Below the pieces are notes generated by a model, which did not search any database, was not told where the DNA came from, and was given only the letters and a program-made list of their open reading frames with translations. From DUQX01 sp050948825 (GTDB lineage: Bacteria; Bacillota; Dethiobacteria; DTU022; UBA8154), in contig JBMNEO010000003.1 of assembly GCA_050948825.1 (NCBI GenBank), forward strand, positions 124,001 to 188,000: a stretch of 64,000 nucleotides of DNA, read 5' to 3'. The position numbers and the translations under genes are program-made. The first letter of the stretch is position 1, and each line of letters begins with the position of its first letter. Of this stretch, positions 44,734-53,864 are shown one piece after another.

Positions 44734-46195
44734 ATTCCTTTTGTGATTCTTTGTTTTGTTCCACCCCCGGGTCTTTCTTTTCGCCTTCTTCAATTGCTTC
44801 CGTTAATTCCACACCTTCAACGCTTTCAACATTTTCATCGCTGTTTTTTTCATCATTGTTTTTTTCCTCAGGGGCAGGTTCAACTTGTATAACATTGGCA
44901 TGCTCCACAAGCAAATCGATGGCCTTACGATAGCGAATTTCATGGGCCATGATATCAAGGCGCCCCTGTTTTTCAAATTGCTCTTTGATTTTTTCCAGGT
45001 CTATTTCATCTGTATTATTTTTTGCATTTGCATTCCGCACAACTTCCCTAAGCTTCTCCTCAATTTCCTCATCGGAGGCCTCCAGGGCTTCTTTCTTGAT
45101 AATTGCATCCAGAACCAGATTTGCCCTGGCATGCTTTAATGCTTCACCGCGCTGTTCGTCCCTTATTTTTTCGAGTCCTCCCTCTACCAGCTGCCCGTAC
45201 TGTTCAAGGTTAAGGCCCTGCATGCGCAGGTAATACTCGAATTCAGCCATTCTGTTATCCAGTTCCCTTTCCACAAGCACTTCGGGAACGTCCACCTTGG
45301 ATTCTGCAGAAATTTTTTCGATGAGCTTGCTTTCCAGGTTTATTTTCTCTCTGTTTTCCAGGTTCTCTTTAAGTTTATTCTCTACATCGGCTTTAAACTC
45401 CTCTAAGGTGGAAAATTCTTCTGTTAGTTCCTGAACGAAATCATCATTTAAATCAGGAAGTTGAGGCCTTTTAATTTCTTTTACAGTTACATGAAAAACC
45501 GCATCTTTCCCCTTAAGCTTTTCCTGGGCGTAATCTTCAGGAAAAGTGACTTTAACTTCCCTTTCTTCGTTCTTATGCATACCTAAGAGCTGTTCCTCAA
45601 AGCCCTGAATAAAGGAACCTGAACCGATCTCCAGAGAGTAGTTTTCACCGGCTCCCCCCTCGAAAGGTTCACCATCAATAGTGCCGTTAAAATCAATAAC
45701 AGCCAGGTCCTTTTCACATATTTCCCCTTCCTCAAGGGCAACCAATCTTGCGTGTTGTTCCCTGAGGGAGCTTAAATATCTTTCCACATCTTCAGCGGTA
45801 ATCTCTTTTTTTTCCTGTTCTACTGTAATTCCTTTATAATCGCCCAGTTCTACCTCGGGCTTTACATCTACAGTAACCTTAAAGATTAGAGGCTTGCCTT
45901 TCTCCATCTGAACCAGTTCGAATTCAGGCTGATCGATCGGCTCAAGCTGGCATTCTTTTACAGCCTTACTGTAATTGGGATCAACAAGTATCTCCAGCGC
46001 GTCTTCATAAAAAATTTCCGGCCCATAACGGGATTCCAGTATTTTTTGGGGAACCTTACCTTTACGAAAACCTGGAACAGATACCTTTTTGACCACTTTT
46101 CGGTAAGCCTTATCCAAAGCATCGTTTACTTCTTCTACAGGGACTTCAATCTCCAGACAGACTTTATTAGTGTCTATCTTTTCCCACTTATACAC
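44720..46195 (-). CDS. tig: trigger factor
   Basis: Ribosome-bound chaperone with peptidyl-prolyl isomerase activity. The 491 aa protein has the ribosome-docking GFRKGKVPQ near residue 43, the FKBP-type isomerase domain (about 160-245, IDFNGTIDGEPFEGG) and the long helical chaperone arms. The last 55 residues are a low-complexity acidic tail (Glu/Asn/Lys-rich), longer than in many homologues. GTG 46195 is the start, behind AAAGGAGG. It heads the tig-clpP-clpX arrangement typical of bacteria. Confidence 0.97.
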   Translation of the reverse strand: MYKWEKIDTNKVCLEIEVPVEEVNDALDKAYRKVVKKVSVPGFRKGKVPQKILESRYGPEIFYEDALEILVDPNYSKAVKECQLEPIDQPEFELVQMEKGKPLIFKVTVDVKPEVELGDYKGITVEQEKKEITAEDVERYLSSLREQHARLVALEEGEICEKDLAVIDFNGTIDGEPFEGGAGENYSLEIGSGSFIQGFEEQLLGMHKNEEREVKVTFPEDYAQEKLKGKDAVFHVTVKEIKRPQLPDLNDDFVQELTEEFSTLEEFKADVENKLKENLENREKINLESKLIEKISAESKVDVPEVLVERELDNRMAEFEYYLRMQGLNLEQYGQLVEGGLEKIRDEQRGEALKHARANLVLDAIIKKEALEASDEEIEEKLREVVRNANAKNNTDEIDLEKIKEQFEKQGRLDIMAHEIRYRKAIDLLVEHANVIQVEPAPEEKNNDEKNSDENVESVEGVELTEAIEEGEKKDPGVEQNKESQKESQDQ

Positions 46196-46518
46196 TTATT
46201 ATGCCAACCTCCTTTAATCTAACAGGAAATCAAAGATATGGCAGCTGTATGGAGCCATAATATGCAGCCATAATATCTTGAATAAAAAAATTTTTATCTC
46301 AATCAGTTATCTAAATCCGCCATCTAAATCCGCCAAAGCGATATACTCTTTTTACCACAGCCTGTAATCAAATGCAAGCATACTCTTAAAAAAAACGCCG
46401 ATTAAGGCGATTTTTTAAAAAAGCTTTTACTTACGTTTCATTTTAACACAACTTTTTACCGCTGACAATAAGGAAAACTGCTTGCGGTCTGCTTGCAGGC
46501 CCCTTTTATAGGCTTACT
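46196..46518. other. intergenic region tig-nadE with small tandem duplications
   Basis: No gene is seen. The tract is AT-rich and contains an exact 13-bp tandem duplication at 46309-46334 (ATCTAAATCCGCC twice), a 13-bp-period doublet GCCATAATAT at 46254-46276, and the nadE terminator at 46388-46415. The tig promoter must lie here, but no convincing hexamer pair was found. Confidence 0.6.
46388..46415 (-). terminator. terminator after nadE
   Basis: CGCC (minus 46409-46406) pairs with GGCG (46399-46396) around TTAATC, extended by A-T pairs, and ends in a run of eight T on the minus strand. Confidence 0.75.
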
Positions 46519-47247
46519 TTATTTTTTATGAAATATCGGAGGCATACACCTTTTATGCTCACTGCCTTGCTGCATTTCCACAATCTTCTTTTGAACAGCA
46601 GGATCTATCGAACACCCTCTTAAATAGCGATCAAGCTCGCTGTAAGAAAAACCAATCTCATCTTCATCCGTCTGGCCTTCCCATAATCCTCCCGAGGGTT
46701 CTTTATCGGTTATGACACGAGGAATCCCCAGGTAAGCGGAAATCTCCATCACTTCTTCTTTTAATAGGTCGCCGATAGGCTCAAGATCCACCGCCGCATC
46801 GCCGTACTTTGTAAAATATCCGATCACGATTTCGCTTTTGTTTCCTGTCCCGATAACGCGATAGCCATTTTTAGCAGCATGATAATAAAGAGCGGTCATT
46901 CGCAGGCGGGGCTTAATATTTGCTGCGGCCAGACTTTTCTCCACATCCTCCGGCTTTTCCCCAAGCGAGAGAAGCATCTGGTCAAATACCCCGTCCAGCG
47001 AAACAATCATATAGGGTATTTCAAATTCTCTTGCCAGCAGCAAAGCATGCTCAGTGTCGATATCAAGACTGTGGCACGGCATAATCAATCCCAGGCACTG
47101 GTCATCAAAAGCCTTTTTACAGAGTACGGCTACCAGTGCAGAATCAATGCCCCCGCTTAGCCCAAAGATTGCGCCTTTACCTCCTGACGAAAGGACCCCT
47201 TTCCGCAGCCAGTCGATAATATCCTGGCATAATTCTGCTGGATTCAT
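46519..47247 (-). CDS. nadE: NH3-dependent NAD(+) synthetase
   Basis: Converts deamido-NAD to NAD using ammonia. The 242 aa protein is the short form without a glutaminase domain. The PP-loop GLSGGIDSALVAV near residue 30 and GTGNKSEIVIGYFTKYGDAAVD near 135 are intact, as is the KEPSGGLWEGQTDEDEIGFSY segment near 182. ATG 47247 follows GGAGGG. Use of free ammonia here parallels the prediction made for CarAB. Confidence 0.96.
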   Translation of the reverse strand: MNPAELCQDIIDWLRKGVLSSGGKGAIFGLSGGIDSALVAVLCKKAFDDQCLGLIMPCHSLDIDTEHALLLAREFEIPYMIVSLDGVFDQMLLSLGEKPEDVEKSLAAANIKPRLRMTALYYHAAKNGYRVIGTGNKSEIVIGYFTKYGDAAVDLEPIGDLLKEEVMEISAYLGIPRVITDKEPSGGLWEGQTDEDEIGFSYSELDRYLRGCSIDPAVQKKIVEMQQGSEHKRCMPPIFHKK

Positions 47248-47325
47248 TATTATTAATTCCCTCCTGTTCTTATATTTAAATGAAAGCTTTAATTGACAGC
47301 CCTTCTTGCATATATTGGATGATTT

Positions 47326-48129
47326 CTAATCATCACCGACAAAATACGGCTTAAGCGGCCAAATCCCGCTTTTCTCAAGGGAGGTTAAAAACCTTTCGTA
47401 TAAAAAAGGATAACGCAGGGCGATAAAATCCACTATTTCCCCCATTTCCCCGCGTTTTGTTTTGCCGGCTGCAGGACAGGGATTTTCAATAGACGGCAGG
47501 TTTTCTTCTTTGACAAGGGAGGCTATTGCCTTTTCTCTTAGGGAAATGAGCGGCCTTATCAGGTAAACATCCCGCCGGTCAAGGTAAGTATGGGGTTTAA
47601 ATGTACCTATCGTCCCGGAATAAAGCAAATTTAAGAAAAAGGTTTCCAGGGCATCATCCAGATGGTGACCCAGGGCAACCCGGTTACAACCAAGGCTTTT
47701 GGCCGCTTTATGCAGAGCTCCCCGCCTGAGCTTGGCACACAGTGAACAGGGGTTTTTCTCCTTCCGCACTTCGAATACAATTCTCGAGATATGTGTTTTT
47801 TCAACGAAAAAGGGCATTTGCAGGCGCAAGCACAGATCCCGCAACGGCGTAATATCCATTTCCCAGCCCATATCGACAAAAACCGCTTGCGTGGTGAATG
47901 GAAAGGGAGCATGCTGCTGCACAAGAGACATGATATAAAGCAGGGTACTGCTGTCTTTACCCCCGGAAACCCCGAGGGCAACTACATCCCCTTCTTTAAT
48001 CATATCGTATTTGATAATCGTCCTTTTAACCGTATTCAATAACCTTTTGCTGTAATCGCGGTCCAATGTCCCTGAGCCTTCTTTGTTCGCCTCTGATGTA
48101 CTATCAATAATACCATAAAATGTGTTCAA
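47326..48129 (-). CDS. TtcA-family PP-loop ATPase (probable tRNA 2-thiolation enzyme)
   Basis: A 267 aa PP-loop enzyme of the TtcA/TtuA group, which thiolates tRNA bases using a [4Fe-4S] cluster. Motifs are the PP-loop VSGGKDSSTLLYIM near residue 53, the first Cys pair CSLC near 130, GHHLDDALETFFLNLLYSG near 153, and NPCPAAGKTKR near 218, which supplies the third Cys. The C-terminal zinc finger of TtuA is absent, so TtcA-like is preferred. The annotated start is TTG 48129; a start further in, near residue 22, is possible because the first 20 residues are not conserved in character. Confidence 0.85.
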   Translation of the reverse strand: MNTFYGIIDSTSEANKEGSGTLDRDYSKRLLNTVKRTIIKYDMIKEGDVVALGVSGGKDSSTLLYIMSLVQQHAPFPFTTQAVFVDMGWEMDITPLRDLCLRLQMPFFVEKTHISRIVFEVRKEKNPCSLCAKLRRGALHKAAKSLGCNRVALGHHLDDALETFFLNLLYSGTIGTFKPHTYLDRRDVYLIRPLISLREKAIASLVKEENLPSIENPCPAAGKTKRGEMGEIVDFIALRYPFLYERFLTSLEKSGIWPLKPYFVGDD

Positions 48130-48316
48130 GTGAAATAATTATGGTTCAATAAATGCGCTTTTTTTGATTGTGAAAATATTAGAATTGATGAGTTCTATTA
48201 AGGCACTCGTATTATTTAAGGCATATTTCAGATCCCATTTTTTGCGGGATCCAAATATGTTACCGGCTCCTTTACATACATAAAGCCGGGGTTTAAGGAA
48301 AGGAGCGGTTATAAAC

Positions 48317-48496
48317 ATGAATGTATCCATCATAATGATCGTCAATGATCATGAAATATTTCGCTTAATAACAAATTTATTTTCGCTTTGTTTATTGACA
48401 TCTCCACCCCCAACTGCTAAAATAAAAAACGATGTAAGACCCTTTAAACCAGTCCGGAGAGGCTGGAAAGGAGTTAATTGTTTACTGTACCTGTAG
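48317..48496 (+). CDS. short open frame beginning like a response regulator, upstream of carA
   Basis: ATG 48317 lies 7 bp after a strong AAAGGAGCGG site and opens 59 codons. The first 20 residues (MNVSIIMIVNDHEIFRLITN) resemble the receiver-domain start of NarL-type regulators, but the remainder reads through the carAB promoter and PyrR element and has no family look. It may be a decayed gene start or a leader peptide; coding status is doubtful. Confidence 0.25.
   Translation: MNVSIIMIVNDHEIFRLITNLFSLCLLTSPPPTAKIKNDVRPFKPVRRGWKGVNCLLYL
48395..48423 (+). promoter_or_regulatory. promoter of carAB
   Basis: TTGACA (48395-48400), 17-bp spacer, TAAAAT (48418-48423). Initiation near 48430 would place the PyrR element at the very 5' end of the transcript. 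Confidence 0.8.
48441..48471 (+). promoter_or_regulatory. PyrR-binding RNA element
   Basis: CCTTT...AAAGG closes a hairpin whose inner stem is CCAG/CTGG and whose loop holds AGTCCGGAGAGGCT, the conserved PyrR-recognition sequence of Firmicute pyr leaders. It precedes a terminator and carA, so UMP-bound PyrR should promote termination. Confidence 0.88.
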
Positions 48497-48505
48497 GTGG
48501 CTTTT

Positions 48506-48540
48506 AACCTCCTGGCCGTATCCGGCTGTGGAGGTTTTTT
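48506..48540 (+). terminator. attenuator terminator of carAB
   Basis: AACCTCC (48506-48512) pairs with GGAGGTT (48530-48536), with an inner GCCG/CGGC stem, followed by TTTT. It lies 18 bp before the carA start and after the PyrR element. Confidence 0.88.
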
Positions 48541-48557
48541 GATTGGAGGTAAAATAG

Positions 48558-49628
48558 ATGCAGGGCAGGCTTGTTTTGGAGGATGGCACTACATTCCCGG
48601 GCGTCTCCCGGGGAGCAGGGGGAGAAGCCTGGGGGGAAGTAATCTTTAATACCAGCATAACCGGTTACCAGGAGATTATTACCGATCCATCTTATTGCGG
48701 CCAGATACTGGTCATGACCTTTCCCCTCATCGGCAATTACGGAATAAATTATGAAGATCTCGAATCCAGACGCCCCTTTTTAAGGGGCTTTATCGCGCGT
48801 GAGTTCTGCTTAACTCCGAGCAACTGGCGTTCTGTTATGAGCGTCACAGATTATCTCAAAGAAAACAATATAGTAGCCCTGGATAATATCGATACCAGGG
48901 CTTTAACAAGACATATCCGGGAAAAAGGAAGCATGAGGGGGGTTATCACTACTAAGGATACACCCCGCGAAGTCCTGCTGGATAAGTTACAAAAGGCTCC
49001 ACATATCTCGGAAATTGACTTTATTGCAGAAGTTACAACGCCGGAAATTTACTCCCTGGAAAACAGCGGACTGCATATTGTCATTATGGATCTGGGGCGC
49101 AGGCTCTCCATCGCGCGCTCCCTGCACAACACGGGCTGCCGCATTACCGTGGTGCCCGCTTCCCTAAATGCTCAGGATATCATGGAACTCAAACCGGACG
49201 GACTGGTATTATCCGGCGGTCCGGGAGACCCCAGGATGGCAAAAAATGCAATTAAAACGGTAGAGGAACTCGCTGGAAAGCTCCCTCTTTTAGGAATCGG
49301 CCTGGGGCACCAGGTTATCGCTCTTGCCCTGGGGGGGAAAACTTACAAACTTAAATTTGGGCACCGGGGAGCCAACCACCCGGTAAAAGACCTCCTTAGA
49401 GATAAAGTCTATATCACATCACAAAATCATGGTTTTGCCGTTGATGAAGAAAGCCTTCCGGCCGGGGTTTCCGTTATCCAAAGGAACCTAAACGATGGCA
49501 CAATAGAAGGGCTCATGGAAAAGAAATTAAAGATAATTGCAACTCAGTACCATCCGGAAGCATTTCCCGGTCCAACGGATTCTCATCATCTTTTCGAACT
49601 TTTCCTTGAGCTATTGAAGTCATTTTAA
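48558..49628 (+). CDS. carA: carbamoyl-phosphate synthase small subunit with the glutaminase Cys replaced by Gly
   Basis: The glutaminase partner of CarB, supplying ammonia for carbamoyl phosphate. The 356 aa protein has the normal N-terminal domain (ITGYQEIITDPSYCGQI, IDTRALTRHIREKGSMRGVI) and a class-I amidotransferase domain with GGPGDPRM near residue 219 and the His/Glu pair in QYHPEAFPGP near 332. The nucleophile motif, GICLGHQ in the family, reads GIGLGHQ here: residue 248 is Gly (GGC at 49299-49301). The rest of the oxyanion and ammonia-gate region (KFGHRGANHPV) is intact. ATG 48558 follows GGAGG. Glutamine hydrolysis is therefore not expected, while ammonia-dependent synthesis with CarB remains possible. 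Confidence 0.95.
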   Translation: MQGRLVLEDGTTFPGVSRGAGGEAWGEVIFNTSITGYQEIITDPSYCGQILVMTFPLIGNYGINYEDLESRRPFLRGFIAREFCLTPSNWRSVMSVTDYLKENNIVALDNIDTRALTRHIREKGSMRGVITTKDTPREVLLDKLQKAPHISEIDFIAEVTTPEIYSLENSGLHIVIMDLGRRLSIARSLHNTGCRITVVPASLNAQDIMELKPDGLVLSGGPGDPRMAKNAIKTVEELAGKLPLLGIGLGHQVIALALGGKTYKLKFGHRGANHPVKDLLRDKVYITSQNHGFAVDEESLPAGVSVIQRNLNDGTIEGLMEKKLKIIATQYHPEAFPGPTDSHHLFELFLELLKSF

Positions 49629-49703
49629 ATATAACAACAGCGATCATCCGCTCATCCGGCGGTCGGAATAAAAACATAATACAACAAGAAAACTGGAGGT
49701 GCT

Positions 49704-52700
49704 TTGAGTATGCCGAAAGACCCTGCAATAAAAAAAGTCATGGTAATCGGCTCCGGGCCCATTGTCATCGGGCAGGCCGCCGAATTTGATTACGCGGGTT
49801 CCCAGGCTTGCCGCGCCTTGAAAGAAGAGGACGTGGAAGTAGTGCTGGTGAACAGCAACCCCGCCACTATTATGACCGATACGAATATGGCCGATCGCGT
49901 TTATCTGGAACCGCTAACATCCGAATTTGTAACCCGCATACTGGAAAGGGAAAGACCGGACGGGCTTTTACCCACACTCGGGGGACAGATCGGCTTAAAC
50001 CTGGCCGAGGAGATAGCCCGCCAGGGGGCTCTGGATCGCCTCGGCGTCAGACTCCTGGGCACACCTCTGGATACCATACAAAAAGCGGAGGACCGGGAGA
50101 AATTTAAGCAGATGCTGGAGGAGATCGGGGAACCTGTCCCGCCAAGCGGAATCGTCTCCACCGTGGAGGACGCTGTTTCACTCGCCGAAGAGATCGGCTA
50201 TCCCGTCATCGTCAGACCGGCATATACCATGGGGGGAACAGGAGGGGGCATGGCCAGAGACGAAGAAGAACTCCGGGATGTCTCCCGCCGCGGATTAAAA
50301 TACAGCCTCATCGGCCAGCTCCTTATTGAAAAAAGCGTTACCGGATGGAAAGAAATCGAATTCGAGGTGATGCGCGATGGTGCAGACAGCTGTATCACCA
50401 TCTGCAGTATGGAAAATATTGACCCAATGGGAGTTCATACCGGTGACAGCGTCGTTGTTGCCCCTGCCCTGACACTAACCGACCGCGAATACCAGCTGCT
50501 GCGGAACGCGTCCTTAAAAATTATCCGTGCCCTGGGTATCGAAGGCGGCTGCAACATCCAGTTTGCCAAGGATCCTGCCAGCTATAACTATTACGTAATC
50601 GAAGTCAACCCCAGAGTAAGCCGCTCCAGCGCCCTGGCCTCCAAGGCTACCGGTTACCCCATTGCCAAAGTTGCCAGTAAAATTGCCGTGGGGCTCAGGC
50701 TTGATGAAATAAAAAACGCAATTACAGGCAAAACATGGGCTTGTTTTGAACCCTCTATCGACTACTGCGTGGTAAAATTTCCCCGCTGGCCTTTCGACAA
50801 GTTCGCGGCCGCCGACCGCACACTGGGCACACAGATGAAGGCCACGGGCGAGGTGATGGCTCTTGGCCGTTCATTGGAGGAAGCCCTGCTCAAAGCAGTG
50901 CGATCTCTGGAAATCGATATCTTTCACCTGGAGCTCCCCGAGCTGAAGGAGTTCTCATCGGCAGCGCTGCGGGAAGAACTTTCCTTTCCTACGGATCGCC
51001 GTCTTTTCGCCGTTGCGGAAGCCATCCGCAGAGGTTTTTCCCTTGGGGAGATAAACAGCATGTCCGGGATTGATTATTTCTTCCTCCATAAAATAAAGCA
51101 TATCATTGAACTGGAAAACCGGCTGAAAACGGACGGAAAAGAAAGCTTGAGCAAAGAGCTTCTCTTCTCCGCCAAGTACTACGGCTTTGCCGACCATACC
51201 ATTGCGCAGTTAACCGGAAACAAAGAAGAGGAAATACGTTCCCTGCGCCGGAAAGGAAAAATCACCCCCGTTTATAAAATGGTCGATACCTGTGCCGGGG
51301 AGTTCGATGCCGAGACGCCTTATTATTACTCCACTTATGATCGTGAAAACGAGTCCCTGCCCTCCCAGAACAAAAAAACAGTTGTCCTGGGTGCGGGGCC
51401 CATCCGGATCGGCCAGGGGATTGAATTTGATTACTGTTCCGTGCACGCCTCCTGGGCCCTCAGGGAAGAAGGTATCGAGTCAATCATTATTAACAACAAC
51501 CCTGAAACAGTTAGCACGGATTTTGACACTTCCGACCGCCTTTATTTTGAACCCCTGGTCCCGGAAGATGTCCTCAATATTGTAGAGATGGAACGCCCGA
51601 TGGGGGCAGTAGTGCAATTCGGAGGCCAAACCGCTATCAACCTCGCCGAAACCCTGAGTGAAGAAGGAATTAATATTGTCGGCACGACGGTTGAAGATAT
51701 TGACGCCGCTGAAAACCGGCACCGCTTTGACGACCTGCTGGAAACACTGCATATTCCCCGCCCGGCAGGGGGAACAGCCGTCACTACCAAACAGGCGGAA
51801 ACGATAGCCGAAAGGATAGGCTACCCTGTCCTGGTTCGCCCCTCCTATGTGCTGGGCGGCCGGGCGATGGAGATCGTCTATAATATCAAAGACCTGCGGG
51901 AATACATGTCCACAGCGGTAAAAGTATCCCCCAACCATCCCGTGCTGATTGACAAGTACCTCAAGGGTGTGGAACTGGAAGTGGACGCTGTCTCCGACGG
52001 GCACGAATGCCTTATCCCCGGAATCATGGAGCATATTGAAAAAGCCGGCATCCACTCCGGGGACAGCATAGCTGTCTACCCCCCGGTGAATCTTTCTCCT
52101 GAAATTCAGCAAAAGGTGGTCTCTTACACTACACAGCTGGCCCTGGCATTGAAAATCAAAGGCAGCCTCAATATTCAATATGTCTATCATGAAAACGAGC
52201 TTTATGTCCTGGAAGTGAACCCGCGCTCCAGCCGGACAGTCCCTTTTTTGAGCAAAGTAACGGGTATCTCCATGATAAACCTGGCTACAAAAATAGCCCT
52301 TGGGAAAACGCTGCGGGATTTGGGCTATGAGGGCGGCCTGGCCAACCCGCAGAATTTTGTAAGCATAAAGGCGCCCGTTTTCTCCTTCTCCAAGCTCTTC
52401 CTTCTGGAAACCTCGCTGGGGCCGGAGATGAAATCTACCGGTGAGGTCATGGGTATTAACAGCTATCTCCCCAAGGCACTTTACAAAGCACTGCTCTCCT
52501 CGGGATTTAGCCTCTCCCCGGAAGGTAAGGGCAATATCCTGGTCACAATTGCGGATAAAGATAAAAAAGAAGCACTTCCCTTAATCCAAAGGCTTTCCGC
52601 GATGGGTTTTAAAATCTACGCCACCAGGGGAACAGCCCTCTTTTTAAAGGAAGCCGGCCTGGAAGTCAATACTGTCAATAAGATCCGCGAAGGGTCGCCG

Positions 52701-52931
52701 CACGTGGTCGATATAATCCAGTCCGGTAAGATTAACCTGGTGATCAATACTCTGACCAGGGGGAAAATGCCTAAAACAGACGGCTTCCGCATACGCAGGT
52801 CGGCGGTCGAACATAATATCCCCTGTTTCACATCGCTGGACACAGCCCAGGCTGCAGGAAAGATAATCGAGGAACTTAAGCTTGGAGAAGATCCGGGTGT
52901 CCTTTCCTTACAGGAATATCTTCATCTATAA
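49704..52931 (+). CDS. carB: carbamoyl-phosphate synthase large subunit
   Basis: Makes carbamoyl phosphate from ammonia, bicarbonate and two ATP for pyrimidines and arginine. The 1075 aa protein has the two tandem ATP-grasp halves: GSGPIVIGQAAEFDYAGSQA near residue 14 and GAGPIRIGQGIEFDYCSVHA near 560, with ATP-site segments VRPAYTMGGTGGG near 170 and VRPSYVLGGRAMEIV near 710, and the allosteric MGS-like domain at the C-terminus (AMGFKIYATRGTALFL near 960). TTG 49704 or ATG 49710 is the start (GGAGGTG upstream). The gene is full length and apparently intact. Confidence 0.98.
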   Translation: MSMPKDPAIKKVMVIGSGPIVIGQAAEFDYAGSQACRALKEEDVEVVLVNSNPATIMTDTNMADRVYLEPLTSEFVTRILERERPDGLLPTLGGQIGLNLAEEIARQGALDRLGVRLLGTPLDTIQKAEDREKFKQMLEEIGEPVPPSGIVSTVEDAVSLAEEIGYPVIVRPAYTMGGTGGGMARDEEELRDVSRRGLKYSLIGQLLIEKSVTGWKEIEFEVMRDGADSCITICSMENIDPMGVHTGDSVVVAPALTLTDREYQLLRNASLKIIRALGIEGGCNIQFAKDPASYNYYVIEVNPRVSRSSALASKATGYPIAKVASKIAVGLRLDEIKNAITGKTWACFEPSIDYCVVKFPRWPFDKFAAADRTLGTQMKATGEVMALGRSLEEALLKAVRSLEIDIFHLELPELKEFSSAALREELSFPTDRRLFAVAEAIRRGFSLGEINSMSGIDYFFLHKIKHIIELENRLKTDGKESLSKELLFSAKYYGFADHTIAQLTGNKEEEIRSLRRKGKITPVYKMVDTCAGEFDAETPYYYSTYDRENESLPSQNKKTVVLGAGPIRIGQGIEFDYCSVHASWALREEGIESIIINNNPETVSTDFDTSDRLYFEPLVPEDVLNIVEMERPMGAVVQFGGQTAINLAETLSEEGINIVGTTVEDIDAAENRHRFDDLLETLHIPRPAGGTAVTTKQAETIAERIGYPVLVRPSYVLGGRAMEIVYNIKDLREYMSTAVKVSPNHPVLIDKYLKGVELEVDAVSDGHECLIPGIMEHIEKAGIHSGDSIAVYPPVNLSPEIQQKVVSYTTQLALALKIKGSLNIQYVYHENELYVLEVNPRSSRTVPFLSKVTGISMINLATKIALGKTLRDLGYEGGLANPQNFVSIKAPVFSFSKLFLLETSLGPEMKSTGEVMGINSYLPKALYKALLSSGFSLSPEGKGNILVTIADKDKKEALPLIQRLSAMGFKIYATRGTALFLKEAGLEVNTVNKIREGSPHVVDIIQSGKINLVINTLTRGKMPKTDGFRIRRSAVEHNIPCFTSLDTAQAAGKIIEELKLGEDPGVLSLQEYLHL

Positions 52932-52982
52932 AAATGCTATACTTTGAGAAAAGGCAAGATCAAGAACCGTCCCTAGCTTTTG

Positions 52983-53864
52983 CTAGCTTTTGCAGAGGGT
53001 ATCCCAGCGCTTTTCTACTCTTTCCTGGATCAGATCAATTTGTCTTTCATCCAGGGTGGAAAAACGCCGCTGCCCTTTCAAGTATTCCCTCACCGGCATA
53101 TACTCCTGCGGCTTGTAGTTTATTATATATTTCTCCCCATTTTCCACCTCGTAGAGGGGGAAAAAGCGGGTTAGTACAGCCAGACGGGATAGTGCAATAG
53201 TTTTTTCTGTCGGGCTGCCCCAGCCGGGCGGGCACGGGGTCAAAACATGCAGAAAACGAAAGCCCCTGGTCTCCAGAAGACGCTTCGTCTTGGCAATTAA
53301 ATCCCCGGGGAAGGCAACCGTAGCCGTAGCGGCATAAGGGATTTCATGTGCCGCCAGTATTTTCATGATGTCTTTTTTGGGGTTATTTTTTACCCTGGGA
53401 GCGGGCGTCGTCGTCGAAAGCGATCCGTAAGGGCTGGCGGAACTCTTCTGCGTTCCTGTATTCATATAGGCCTCGTTATCGTAACAGACAAAAATAATAT
53501 TTTCATTGCGCTCCGCAGCACCGGAGAGGCCCTGCAGGCCAATGTCAAAGGTCCCCCCATCCCCTGCAAGGACTACCACCTGTGTATCCCTGTCGCCTAC
53601 CGCCTCCAAACCTTTCTTGATCCCGCTTCCTACTGCAGCAGCGGCAGGGAAAGGGCAGTGCATGACCACAGTTTCCAGGCTGCGCAGGGGGGCAACTCCG
53701 GAGATGATACTCCAGCAGCAGGCGGGAATTGTAATTACGGCCTTGGAACGCAAAACCTTGATCATATGGCGCACTGCCAGAGCGGGGCCGCATCCCGCAC
53801 AGGCATTATGGCCGCTTAACATATATTCTTCCCGGGGAATTTTCCCCAGTATCGTTTCCAGCAT
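52983..53864 (-). CDS. porB: 2-oxoacid:ferredoxin oxidoreductase beta subunit (pyruvate-type)
   Basis: The thiamine-diphosphate-binding subunit that oxidatively decarboxylates a 2-oxoacid to acyl-CoA with reduction of ferredoxin. The 293 aa sequence has the cluster ligands in GHNACAGCGPALAVRH near residue 19, the TPP motif VVLAGDGGTFDIGLQGLSGAAERNEN (about 96-121, split by a turn) and NEAYMNTGTQKSS, plus the C-terminal Cys in HVLTPCPPGW. ATG 53864 overlaps the porA stop by one base. The stop lies in a tandem 10-mer (52974-52993). Pyruvate is the likeliest substrate; other 2-oxoacids cannot be excluded. Confidence 0.92.
   Translation of the reverse strand: MLETILGKIPREEYMLSGHNACAGCGPALAVRHMIKVLRSKAVITIPACCWSIISGVAPLRSLETVVMHCPFPAAAAVGSGIKKGLEAVGDRDTQVVVLAGDGGTFDIGLQGLSGAAERNENIIFVCYDNEAYMNTGTQKSSASPYGSLSTTTPAPRVKNNPKKDIMKILAAHEIPYAATATVAFPGDLIAKTKRLLETRGFRFLHVLTPCPPGWGSPTEKTIALSRLAVLTRFFPLYEVENGEKYIINYKPQEYMPVREYLKGQRRFSTLDERQIDLIQERVEKRWDTLCKS

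Noticed and set aside
44602..44793. 63-codon frame with Ser-Gly repeats between tig and clpP
   Set aside because: It is the translation of the nested tandem repeats in another frame and overlaps the tig C-terminus.
48139..48345. 68-codon minus-strand frame upstream of the TtcA-like gene
   Set aside because: No family resemblance, and its start region is the ribosome site of the plus-strand leader frame.
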